Below are positions 1 through 6,280 of a stretch of 39,534 nucleotides of DNA, piece after piece. This stretch comes from a virus. A program made the translations under genes and the position numbers. Positions within the stretch are counted from its first letter, which is position 1; the number at the start of each line of letters is the position of its first letter. Below the pieces are notes generated by a model. The model ran no database searches. It saw nothing but the letters and a program-made list of their open reading frames with translations, and was not told where the DNA came from. The stretch covers positions 1-39,534 of IMG/VR virus record IMGVR_UViG_3300015371_000093; one strand, written 5' to 3'.

Positions 1-67
1 ATGAAAGAAGGGGGGCCAGAATTTTGACCCCCCTCCCCCCTATGCGAAAACAAGATCGATCGACGAA
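1..67. other. Intergenic G/C-homopolymer region at left edge
   Basis: This stretch lies downstream of the last minus-strand gene. On the minus strand it has two runs of six G separated by one A, then a run of six C, so GGGGGG can pair with CCCCCC across about 12 bases, followed by TTCTTT. It could be a weak terminator for the RNA polymerase operon. The homopolymer content also resembles what is seen near cohesive ends of some actinophages, but nothing here proves either role. No gene is visible. Confidence 0.35.
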
Positions 68-391
68 TCAGCTCTCGCTTTCATCATCAGAAAGATCTTC
101 GTAATCGCTTTCTTTTACTTTTCTCCACATCCCTGAAACGTTCTCTTGAACGATCTCGTCCATGGCTTGCTCTAGTGCCAGTGCCTGGTCAGCTTCACTC
201 AGTTGATCGCTAGTGATAGCAATCCTGTCTAGGAAGGAGGCAGTGTGGTACCCATGGCCTACGTCAAACGCAAACCATTCCTTGAACTGAGTGAATGGTG
301 AGAAGGGATTGTCGTACGTGGACAGCATGTACTGTCCATGTGTACCCATCACACCATCTAGATTGGTGTTGTTGTTAGTAGTATCACTCAT
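68..391 (-). CDS. Conserved phage protein of unknown function (107 aa)
   Basis: This is the last gene of the nuclease/RNA polymerase operon, starting 9 bases after the stop of the RNA polymerase-like gene. I chose ATG at 391, with AGG 7 bases upstream; a GTG two codons earlier (397) is possible. Residues about 20-80 (containing DNPFSPFTQFKEW, then GYHTASFLDRIA and a Ser/Asp/Glu-rich stretch) look like a soluble domain that I recall from many siphophages of Gram-positive hosts, usually without assigned function. The C-terminus is very acidic and serine rich (DLSDDESES). There is no signal peptide or membrane segment. The position next to the RNA polymerase-like gene suggests co-expression, but no role can be read from the sequence. 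Confidence 0.8.
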   Translation of the reverse strand: MSDTTNNNTNLDGVMGTHGQYMLSTYDNPFSPFTQFKEWFAFDVGHGYHTASFLDRIAITSDQLSEADQALALEQAMDEIVQENVSGMWRKVKESDYEDLSDDESES

Positions 392-399
392 AGCCACAC

Positions 400-3108
400 C
401 TATACCAACCCTTCCTTCAGTGTGGTTAGAGAGACACCCAACGCCTGAGCTACCTCAGCCTGAGTTGCACCAGATGCCAGCATGGCCTTGGCGCGAGCCT
501 TCTTGGTAGTAGTCATGAGAACCTTGGTGCGTGGAGTAGCCAGCTTCTTGATCTCATCTAGATCCGCGTTGTTGAGGATGTCGTTGAGTTTCTTGTTGCT
601 GATCGCACCTGCTTGAATCGCATCCCACTCATCTTGCGTAACACGAATGCGCTTCTTACCTGCACCAGTACGAACTCTCGCTTCAGCAAGAGCTTGGTTC
701 TCGATCTTTCTTCTTTCTTCCTTCTCGATGTCAGGCTTGTTGCGTAGCTTCTGCTTGACTATTGCATTAGCTACTACCTGAGCCTGCCTCTCAAGAGGCG
801 CGTTCTTGAGGGCCGTGTTCAGCTGTACATCCAAGGACGCAACCTGCTTTGCGTATGTTCTCGCAGCTGAAGGATTGCGCACAAGGTTTGGTGTACGTAG
901 TGATTCCTTACGTACCTCGTTTGCTAGGGCCTTCAGTTCATTAGAGTGGGAGGCGTAGATCTTCTCGATCCTCTGTCCACCACCATCGATCAGCGAGAAG
1001 GCGTCCTTTGTTTCAGCTAGCTTCTTGGACTTCTGCTGTACAGGTACAACAGTGCCATCCCTTAGCTTGCGTGTACGGCCTGTCTCTACGAACTGCTTCT
1101 CCCCAGTATGGGGGTTGACAGGGCCGCCTTCACTGACACGTGCTGCCCTACGCTCATTGATCCGTTGCTCAGCCGTAGCCCTAGTGATTAGGGTGGAGGC
1201 ACCAGATCGGGCACTACCTTGGTACTTGGTCTTGAGGGCAGGGATTCCGTTGTCGATGTAGCTCTGCTTGTAATCGAGCTTGTGTTTCTTAGCGTCGATC
1301 ACCACCATGGAATGGCGTACTGCACGGGCTAGCTCAGAATCATTCGCGCCCTTGATGGTCATGTCCGCAATGAGATTGGTGATGTAACCCATCTCTTTCT
1401 GATCGCGACCCTTCACTGCATCAATCGCAACCATACCTGGGTAATGCGGATACGACTTCTTGGGATCGAAGTTCTTGAGACCTTCGAGAGGAGGGGCGCT
1501 CTTGACCTTCCCATGTGGGTTAGGAATCGCAAGCACCGTATCGCCATCGAAGTCAGCACCAGACAGACGTTCAGCCACCTTGTGGTTGATGCCGATGGCG
1601 TCCGTTGCGTTGGTACCAAGAAGCTTCTTAGCTTCCGGGTTACGGTTGTTCACCGTTACTTCCGGAATCTCGAACCTACCACCATGTGGGAATCGCACTA
1701 GCGCGAGCCGCGTGCCATTGGGATGGCTAGGAGCATAGACCTCATGCTCCTTCATGGATGGGATAGGAAGAATCACCTTGGTTGCCTGGTGCTGCATAGC
1801 TGCAGCCTTCAGATGTACTGCTGCCGAATCGGTCTCTTCGGCGAAGGTATCGAGGAGTTTCTTCTTGATCGTCGGATTGGTAAGCGCCTTCAGTTCCTCG
1901 AATTCCTTCATCCTCTTCTCGCGTGTTACAGCTAGCTGCTGCTTAGCGAGTTCGGGCTGCTGCTTGGACAGCATCTGGGCAGGAAGGTTCTTCGACCACT
2001 TATCCCAGTCGCCTTCCTCATTGACGATGTTCAGGTGACCCTTCTGTCCACCAGCCTTGATGGCAGCGCCCCACGGATTGGACATGTCAGTCTTACCGTC
2101 GGGACCCTTATTGGTGGGCTTCAGGACCTGAGATGCCTCATCGTCCTTTGCCTTGAGAGGTGTGCCTCTCTTCTTGTTGGTGTTGAACACCACATCCACG
2201 CCGTCAGGCAGATCGTCCTTGTAGACGGCCATGCCCTTCATGTAGTGAGTGCTGTCCACCATGATGCGGACCTGGGCGTAACGAGCAGCGCCCATGTCGA
2301 GACCCTTGGCTCCTGGACGGATATACATCACGCCGTCCGCTTTGTCTCCACCATCTTCGGCGTAGTTGACCTTGATTCGCCGTGACGACATCGACTTGGG
2401 CGGACCGACTGCTGTCCAGGATTGACCGTTGTCTTCGGTCTTCTCTTGCAGAGGCTGGATCTCGGTTCTCCGAAGAAATGCATCCTTCTGTGTGATCCCA
2501 GGCTTCACCAGGACCTTGGTCTTGGTGTTCTCGCCAGTTCCGAGCTGAGGGACAGGCACGGTGTGTACCTGATATCCCTGCTCCTGAAGCATGGCGACTG
2601 CTGCCTGGAATCGCTCCTTCGAGATGCCGATGCGAGCAGCAACGTTCTCAGTAAGAGCGAGGTCTCGCTCCACACCGATACCGATATCGACGATGTCCTT
2701 CTTGTCGACCTCTCGCTTCAGCATGGCCGAGATGGCCAGAAGTTCTTCCGCCTTCTTGTCGGCACCCTCTTTGAGGAGAGCGCGGACAGACGACTCGGGA
2801 ATACCCATACGCTCGCCGATCTTCACGTTGGACAGCCCCTTGTCCTGCAGACGAAGCGCCATGTTCCGCTTCGCTTGCTTCTGCTCGGCCAGAGCAATAG
2901 TCCTGGCTGCCTGAAGCTGCGTACGGGTGAGACCATACGCCCGAGCAATCTCGGTATCGCTCATGCCATCCTGCTTGCGATGAGCATCAACGATATCGAG
3001 GAACGATTTGTTCCTGGCGCTCTGATTTCCACCAGAACCCCAGGGATAACGCCCTGACTTACGAAGGATGCCGTAGTGAGCCAGGTACTGCTCATCCGTA
3101 AGCTTCAC
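400..3108 (-). CDS. Putative phage single-chain RNA polymerase (DFDGD, double-psi beta-barrel type)
   Basis: This 902-residue protein carries DFDGD at residues 519-523, preceded by SGA and followed by hydrophobic residues and PN. That is the metal-binding signature of the large catalytic barrel of cellular RNA polymerase beta-prime and of single-chain relatives such as Bacillus SPbeta YonO and crAss-like phage polymerases. A second candidate barrel lies upstream, with KGMAVY at 291-296 (the lysine being typical of the partner barrel). The N-terminus holds a motif, LAHYGILRKSGRYPWGSG (residues 9-26), then two helix-turn-helix segments (about 49-68 and 87-113). Another helix-turn-helix ends the protein (876-902). 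The start is GTG with AGGAGG 7 bases upstream, overlapping the nuclease stop (GTGA). The expected role is transcription of phage genes from phage DNA. Catalytic activity is inferred; the barrel assignment needs structure-based confirmation. Confidence 0.72.
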   Translation of the reverse strand: MKLTDEQYLAHYGILRKSGRYPWGSGGNQSARNKSFLDIVDAHRKQDGMSDTEIARAYGLTRTQLQAARTIALAEQKQAKRNMALRLQDKGLSNVKIGERMGIPESSVRALLKEGADKKAEELLAISAMLKREVDKKDIVDIGIGVERDLALTENVAARIGISKERFQAAVAMLQEQGYQVHTVPVPQLGTGENTKTKVLVKPGITQKDAFLRRTEIQPLQEKTEDNGQSWTAVGPPKSMSSRRIKVNYAEDGGDKADGVMYIRPGAKGLDMGAARYAQVRIMVDSTHYMKGMAVYKDDLPDGVDVVFNTNKKRGTPLKAKDDEASQVLKPTNKGPDGKTDMSNPWGAAIKAGGQKGHLNIVNEEGDWDKWSKNLPAQMLSKQQPELAKQQLAVTREKRMKEFEELKALTNPTIKKKLLDTFAEETDSAAVHLKAAAMQHQATKVILPIPSMKEHEVYAPSHPNGTRLALVRFPHGGRFEIPEVTVNNRNPEAKKLLGTNATDAIGINHKVAERLSGADFDGDTVLAIPNPHGKVKSAPPLEGLKNFDPKKSYPHYPGMVAIDAVKGRDQKEMGYITNLIADMTIKGANDSELARAVRHSMVVIDAKKHKLDYKQSYIDNGIPALKTKYQGSARSGASTLITRATAEQRINERRAARVSEGGPVNPHTGEKQFVETGRTRKLRDGTVVPVQQKSKKLAETKDAFSLIDGGGQRIEKIYASHSNELKALANEVRKESLRTPNLVRNPSAARTYAKQVASLDVQLNTALKNAPLERQAQVVANAIVKQKLRNKPDIEKEERRKIENQALAEARVRTGAGKKRIRVTQDEWDAIQAGAISNKKLNDILNNADLDEIKKLATPRTKVLMTTTKKARAKAMLASGATQAEVAQALGVSLTTLKEGLV

Positions 3109-3665
3109 TGCGACACCTCCTCTCTGAGCGTGTTGATGATCTTGTCGAACTCAACGATCTTGTCCATGATCCCCTTGATGAAGGCCGGGTCACCTACATA
3201 GGTGCGACAGCCGTTGTCTTGGTAAATACGGAGTTCTATGTTGATCCGAAATGGATCTACCTCGTACTCCAGACAGAAGAGCGCAGCGTATACCTCCAGC
3301 TGATGCTCGGATGTCCGGGTAACGCCTGTCTTGAGGTCTGAGATCCGCAGACGCCGATATCGGAAAGCAATGGCGTCCACAGTTCCAAACGCGTTGGGTG
3401 AGTAGTAGAGGACCTGTTCTGGCCGCATCCTGTACTGGATGCACTGATTGATGTAGAGGCCAAGCGTAGTGGTCTCGTCATCTTGGATCTCCCGTTCTTC
3501 GATGGCAATCGCCGCGTAGCGATGCTGCTCCACTCCTTCTAGAGCCGCACGAAGAGTCTTCCACCGGAACTTGAGTTTTGGCACATCGTAATTTATCCAG
3601 TGGTAAGTACTCGGACTAAGAAACGCGTGTTGCCCCTCGAGATGCGAATGCTGCCTCCATTGCAT
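3105..3665 (-). CDS. PD-(D/E)XK nuclease, Cas4/RecB-like
   Basis: The 186-residue protein has the order expected of a RecB/Cas4-type nuclease: an N-terminal LSPSTYHWINYD motif, a GTVDAI aspartate segment near residue 97, then DLKTG (the D-x-K of PD-(D/E)XK), then EHQLEVYAALF, matching the conserved Q-x-x-x-Y helix. Family members degrade or process DNA ends, often 5'-3'. No clear four-cysteine iron-sulphur set is visible, so it may lack the cluster of true Cas4. The start is ATG at 3665 with AGGAGG about 11 bases upstream, overlapping the preceding nuclease gene by 50 bases. It is cotranscribed with the VRR-NUC and RNA polymerase-like genes. A role in replication or recombination is likely; there is no CRISPR locus here. 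Confidence 0.8.
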   Translation of the reverse strand: MQWRQHSHLEGQHAFLSPSTYHWINYDVPKLKFRWKTLRAALEGVEQHRYAAIAIEEREIQDDETTTLGLYINQCIQYRMRPEQVLYYSPNAFGTVDAIAFRYRRLRISDLKTGVTRTSEHQLEVYAALFCLEYEVDPFRINIELRIYQDNGCRTYVGDPAFIKGIMDKIVEFDKIINTLREEVSQ

Positions 3666-3927
3666 CCAGCACCTCCTCTTCGTTCTCCTGGCAGATGGTG
3701 GAAGAGAAGCTCATGTCGTTGTGCTTCTCGATGTAGTGCCGTTGGTTGGGACGAAGAGAAGAGCCGAGCTCATCCTTCACTTCGAGAGTCGCCCAATGCG
3801 GACCCCACAACAGAGTCAGGTCTTCGATCCCCTGAATGTAGTTGGCATCGTTCTTGAGGATCTCGCAGCCGGGGAAGCGAAGCTTGAGTCGCTTGATCAA
3901 ACCGGCCTGATACTTGTTCTCTGCCAT
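3616..3927 (-). CDS. VRR-NUC-type PD-(D/E)XK nuclease
   Basis: A 103-residue protein. The core reads GIEDLTLL (catalytic Asp) followed by LEVK (E-x-K) and RPNQRHYIEK, the pattern of small phage VRR-NUC nucleases related to Holliday-junction resolvases. The N-terminal helix has basic residues (IKRLKLRF) and is followed by a KND-x-Y segment. The start ATG has AAGGAGG directly upstream. It is the first gene after promoter H and the T-run hairpin leader, and it opens the operon nuclease - Cas4-like nuclease - RNA polymerase-like protein. The substrate is probably branched DNA or nicked ends during replication and recombination; this is family inference. Confidence 0.82.
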   Translation of the reverse strand: MAENKYQAGLIKRLKLRFPGCEILKNDANYIQGIEDLTLLWGPHWATLEVKDELGSSLRPNQRHYIEKHNDMSFSSTICQENEEEVLDAMEAAFASRGATRVS

Positions 3928-3944
3928 GTTCCTCCTTTCTGGGC

Positions 3945-3987
3945 AAAAAATAGAAGCAAGGTAGGGGGAGGTATCTTCTATCTTCTA
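3945..3987 (-). promoter_or_regulatory. Leader hairpin with T-run (putative attenuator) before nuclease/RNA polymerase operon
   Basis: On the minus strand the leader reads ATAGAAG, 18 bases, CTTCTAT, then a run of T, and 18 bases later the start codon of the VRR-NUC gene. A 7-base-pair stem (3950-3956 with 3975-3981) followed by a T-run resembles an intrinsic terminator placed between promoter H and the first gene. An alternative 5' arm exists at 3982-3987. The same elements recur in the leader at 17884-17949. The stem is AT-rich, so termination strength is uncertain. Confidence 0.5.
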
Positions 3988-4012
3988 TTACAATGTGCGT
4001 TTTTAGTGCGAG
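3987..4012 (-). promoter_or_regulatory. Promoter H (TCGCA-N14-TGTAAT)
   Basis: On the minus strand CTCGCA (4007-4012) is separated by 14 bases from TGTAAT (3987-3992), followed by AGAAGA. It precedes the nuclease/RNA polymerase operon. Unlike the other copies it also has TTGACT overlapping the upstream box (18 bases from TGTAAT), so a conventional sigma-70 -35 element could be present here. Confidence 0.6.
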
Positions 4013-4026
4013 TCAATATCTACTTT

Positions 4027-4515
4027 CTAATGGACCTCGAAAATCTGATACGTGGGCCACGCATACGTCATCAGCTCGATGGACTTGACCACGTCAGACT
4101 CCAACAATCCATAGCGACACGCGGCCTCGAAAGAATTCGGAAAGAGTTCCTCGGTGTCCACGCAGTAGACAGGGTCATCGATGCGGAACAGCGGCGCCGA
4201 TTTGAACTGTCGGTTGTATCGACGAGCGAACCACCTTGGCCGCCACATCAAATTGTCAGCTCGACAGTCTGCCCGATCCCCATTCAGGTTTATCGGCGTG
4301 TCAAAGGTGTCTACGTCTTTCTTGATGAAAGCGCTTGCCACCAGAAGCGGGAGCGAACGATTGACCTGGACACCGTTTCGCATCAAGCCAACGTACACAC
4401 CCCCGTACTGATTCATCCTTGGATGGATGATGTGATCGTGAGTGTCATACCGGACTCGACCAAGATCACTCACGCTATGCTTAGGGAAGCCCTTGATCCG
4501 GGCCCAGTCTTCCAC
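4027..4515 (-). CDS. NUMOD4/HNH-like protein, probably catalytically degenerate
   Basis: A 162-residue protein. Residues 1-25 match the NUMOD4 DNA-binding motif (W-x-x-I-x-GFP, SDLGRVR). The middle resembles an HNH homing endonuclease core (LVASAF, then NLNGD, then CRADNLMW), but the expected histidines of the HR-LVA and NHIDG positions are replaced (L and NL), so the nuclease centre looks lost. The C-terminus (about 115-145) resembles a NUMOD1-type helix-turn-helix. The start is GTG with AAGGAG upstream. It sits alone between the helicase gene and promoter H, in the most AT-rich part of the window, flanked by near-identical 15-base words (4017-4031 and 4580-4594). It may be a decayed homing nuclease or one turned into a DNA-binding regulator. 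Confidence 0.75.
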   Translation of the reverse strand: MEDWARIKGFPKHSVSDLGRVRYDTHDHIIHPRMNQYGGVYVGLMRNGVQVNRSLPLLVASAFIKKDVDTFDTPINLNGDRADCRADNLMWRPRWFARRYNRQFKSAPLFRIDDPVYCVDTEELFPNSFEAACRYGLLESDVVKSIELMTYAWPTYQIFEVH

Positions 4516-4534
4516 GATTTCTCCTTCTCCTCGA

Positions 4535-4644
4535 TTACACAGTTACGGTCGCAACTCTTTTATAATTTTTCATTTAGTATATCTACTTTGTAATAGATAT
4601 TGAGTTCGCGATATAAAAAGGGTTTTGACCCGTAACTGTGTAAT
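4535..4644. repeat. 15-bp perfect inverted repeat enclosing an AT-rich intergenic segment
   Basis: ATTACACAGTTACGG at 4535-4549 is the exact reverse complement of 4630-4644, with 80 bases between. Inside lies a second perfect dyad, ATATCTA/TAGATAT (4579-4585 and 4594-4600, 8-base loop). The arms flank the gap between the helicase and HNH-like genes. They could be paired operators, a large RNA stem in front of the HNH-like ribosome site, or part of a replication origin next to the helicase. I cannot choose between these. Confidence 0.75.
4615..4631 (-). terminator. Short intrinsic terminator after the helicase gene
   Basis: The minus strand reads GGGTCAAAACCC followed by TTTTT and TATA, a small stem with a T-run, 25 to 41 bases past the helicase stop codon. 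The stem is only 4 to 5 pairs, so it may be weak. Confidence 0.45.
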
Positions 4645-4655
4645 TTTAGGGTTTT

Positions 4656-5879
4656 TTAGCCGTTTTTTGGCTTGTTCTCGTCGGGAAACACTCCGGCAGG
4701 CAGGAACACGCTCCCGTGCTTGTGCTCGTTGAAATTCTGCTTCTTCTTCAACGCAGCCCACACTGCGGAGTCAATCGGGGCCTTACTGCGTAATGCGTAG
4801 TAGTACAAATCGCGGTGGAGAGTGTTCAAACGATCGATCCTGCCGTGCGCCTGATGCCACAGTTTGTACGAATATGTCAGGCTCCAAAACGCCATCGTAT
4901 CCGTAGTGGTGCACTCCCATCCTTCGGCCCCTGCCAGGTACTGAACTACATACAGCCACCTCTCGCTGTCTGGGATCTCTTCATGCTTCTGGCCGTTCCA
5001 CTCCGCAAGGGCAGTGCTGTCTTGCTCAAGACGGGGTTGCAGTGCCCTAATCAAATCCAACTCGTAGTTGAAGTTGTAGAAGAGAATGACCCTCTTGTGC
5101 TTCTTGAGAATCTCGAGAAGATGCTTCCCTCTTGATGGGTCACTGTTGACCACCTTACGCATGACCATGAAGAACTCAGCCGAGTTCTTGATCGGTTCGT
5201 TGGTGTACGGATTCCAACGCGCCTTAGTCACCTCTGACAGCTTGCCCAGATCGTAGTCGCACCAGACGTTGATGGGGTGTCTCTTCGTCTCGTACTCATA
5301 CGGCATCTTGACCAGAATCTGGTGACGGTACTTCACCAGACGTTGGACGTTGACGTAGCGGGATATGACTGGGTAGTTCATGAACGGCTTGTAGATCACG
5401 TGCTCGCTTTTGAAATGCGTTCGGTTCCGGTAGAAACCGTTGGCGATGAACACCGGCACGTAATCCATCCACGTGTCACCCGGCGTTGCCGACAGCATGA
5501 TCCAGTGATTCGCCTTCGCGATCTTGAGGAAGTTCTTCACCCACTTGCCATCTCCGACCAGTCGCTGCTCGTCGAAAATGAAGAAGCATCCTCTTAGTGC
5601 GATGTACTTGTGCAGGTTGTTCCAGCTGTCCACGATGAGCGTACCGTGAGCAGTGGCATCCGGCGTCTTGCCGATGGTCCACTGGGCTGCCTCGCGCTCC
5701 CAGTCCTTGGAATCGCGCTTCTTGGCAGTTGTGATGACGATGATCTGCTTGGGTGATTCCTTCGCGACGTAATATGCCAACGCCGTCATGGACTTACCCG
5801 AGCCTACGCCTCCCCAGAGGATGCAGCCGTTATGCATCTTAGGCAGCACTTTCTGCTGATGCTCTCTTAGCTTTGGCAT
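4656..5879 (-). CDS. SNF2-like superfamily 2 DNA helicase
   Basis: A 407-residue protein with SF2 motifs in order: HQQ near residue 7, Walker A GGVGSGKS (23-30), FIFDEQR as the DEAD-like motif II near 104, LSATPGDTW as motif III near 130, a second RecA domain with VILFYNF, motif V AGAEGW, and motif VI QAHGRIDRL with the arginine finger. The length is typical for compact phage SNF2-like helicases, which remodel or unwind DNA during replication or recombination using ATP. The start is ATG with AGGAGG. A terminator-like hairpin with a T-run ends only 18 bases upstream of the start and I see no promoter between, so expression seems to need read-through from promoter A. The motif II variant DEQR instead of DEAH/DEAD is seen in related phage proteins. 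Confidence 0.9.
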   Translation of the reverse strand: MPKLREHQQKVLPKMHNGCILWGGVGSGKSMTALAYYVAKESPKQIIVITTAKKRDSKDWEREAAQWTIGKTPDATAHGTLIVDSWNNLHKYIALRGCFFIFDEQRLVGDGKWVKNFLKIAKANHWIMLSATPGDTWMDYVPVFIANGFYRNRTHFKSEHVIYKPFMNYPVISRYVNVQRLVKYRHQILVKMPYEYETKRHPINVWCDYDLGKLSEVTKARWNPYTNEPIKNSAEFFMVMRKVVNSDPSRGKHLLEILKKHKRVILFYNFNYELDLIRALQPRLEQDSTALAEWNGQKHEEIPDSERWLYVVQYLAGAEGWECTTTDTMAFWSLTYSYKLWHQAHGRIDRLNTLHRDLYYYALRSKAPIDSAVWAALKKKQNFNEHKHGSVFLPAGVFPDENKPKNG

Positions 5880-5896
5880 GATCCTCCTTTCTGAAG

Positions 5897-5923
5897 AAAA
5901 AAAGAGAACCCGTGTGGATTCTC
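5897..5923 (-). terminator. Intrinsic terminator just upstream of the helicase gene
   Basis: The minus strand reads GAGAATCC, ACAC, GGGTTCTC and seven T. The 8-bp stem with one wobble is near-identical to hairpins at 14192-14215 and 18480-18499. It ends the 67-residue gene and lies 18 bases before the helicase start codon. Confidence 0.85.
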
Positions 5924-5936
5924 TTTCAGATTGGTA

Positions 5937-6140
5937 CTAGTTGAGCGATGCCTGCTGGTACATCTTGATGTCGACGTCAGCTTCGATCTCGTCGAGCTTC
6001 TCGATGGAAGCGAGCAGGATCGGCATCTGGAAGACGTTTGGTTCGTCGTCTAGCAGTTGCCTGATTCGGGCTCGGTTGTAATCGATCTTCTCGAGGGTCT
6101 GGGTGAACTGAATCAACAGTGCGATGTGCGGGTTGGGCAT
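5937..6140 (-). CDS. Small protein of unknown function (67 aa)
   Basis: I place the start at ATG 6140, which has AAGGAG 5 bases upstream, rather than at longer upstream candidates that would run into promoter A. The protein is largely helical and charged (MPNPHIALLIQFTQTLEKIDY at the start, then IEKLDEIEADVDIKMYQQ), soluble, with no recognised domain. It is the first gene after promoter A and is closed by a strong hairpin terminator, giving the same promoter-small gene-terminator layout as the cassettes at 18-19 kb. I do not recognise the family. Confidence 0.75.
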   Translation of the reverse strand: MPNPHIALLIQFTQTLEKIDYNRARIRQLLDDEPNVFQMPILLASIEKLDEIEADVDIKMYQQASLN

Positions 6141-6151
6141 GAAAACTCCTT

Positions 6152-6190
6152 GTAGTAGGTCTCTACTACAGTCGATGTATCGCTTGCGAG
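6152..6190 (-). promoter_or_regulatory. Promoter A with perfect dyad over the -10
   Basis: CTCGCA (6185-6190), 14 bases, TGTAGT (6165-6170), then AGAGACCTACTAC. Here the -10 and downstream leader make a perfect dyad, GTAGTAG-4-CTACTAC, which would suit an operator. The 67-residue gene starts 12 bases later. Confidence 0.65.
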
Positions 6191-6197
6191 GGAGCAT

Positions 6198-6236
6198 CCC
6201 CCTGAGCCACCGCGTAGCGTGCGATGACCCAGGGGG
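6198..6236 (-). ncRNA. Structured stem-loop of unknown role
   Basis: On minus-strand RNA, 6225-6236 pairs with 6198-6209 over 12 positions. Two G-U wobbles occur on this strand, which become A-C mismatches on the opposite strand, and a 15-base loop separates the arms. The strand-specific pairing suggests the structure matters as RNA. It lies between the 112-residue gene and promoter A. I do not recognise a known RNA family and it is not a tRNA. Confidence 0.4.
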
Positions 6237-6252
6237 TTAGAGACCTACTACT
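6237..6252. promoter_or_regulatory. Isolated operator-like copy of the TAGAGACCTACTACT element
   Basis: TAGAGACCTACTACT occurs here on the plus strand, the reverse orientation of the copies downstream of promoters A-E, and without a convincing -10 beside it. It may be a stand-alone binding site for whatever protein reads the dyad, or it may pair with the leader of promoter A. Confidence 0.45.
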
Positions 6253-6254
6253 CC

Positions 6255-6274
6255 CTTGCCCGTGTCGGGGCAAG
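6255..6274 (-). terminator. GC-rich hairpin after the 112-residue gene
   Basis: CTTGCCC, 6 bases, GGGCAAG forms a perfect 7-bp stem 7 bases after the stop codon at 6281. No T-run follows, so it may be a weak or factor-dependent terminator, or an mRNA end stabiliser. Confidence 0.4.
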
Positions 6275-6280
6275 CTTGTA

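Noticed and set aside
3105-3665. CRISPR adaptation role for the Cas4-like nuclease
   Set aside because: There is no repeat-spacer array or other cas gene, and the iron-sulphur cysteines are not evident; phage replication nucleases of this fold are common.
6198-6236. Possible tRNA because of the strong GC stem
   Set aside because: There is one stem only; no cloverleaf arms, no TTC-loop consensus and no anticodon arm.
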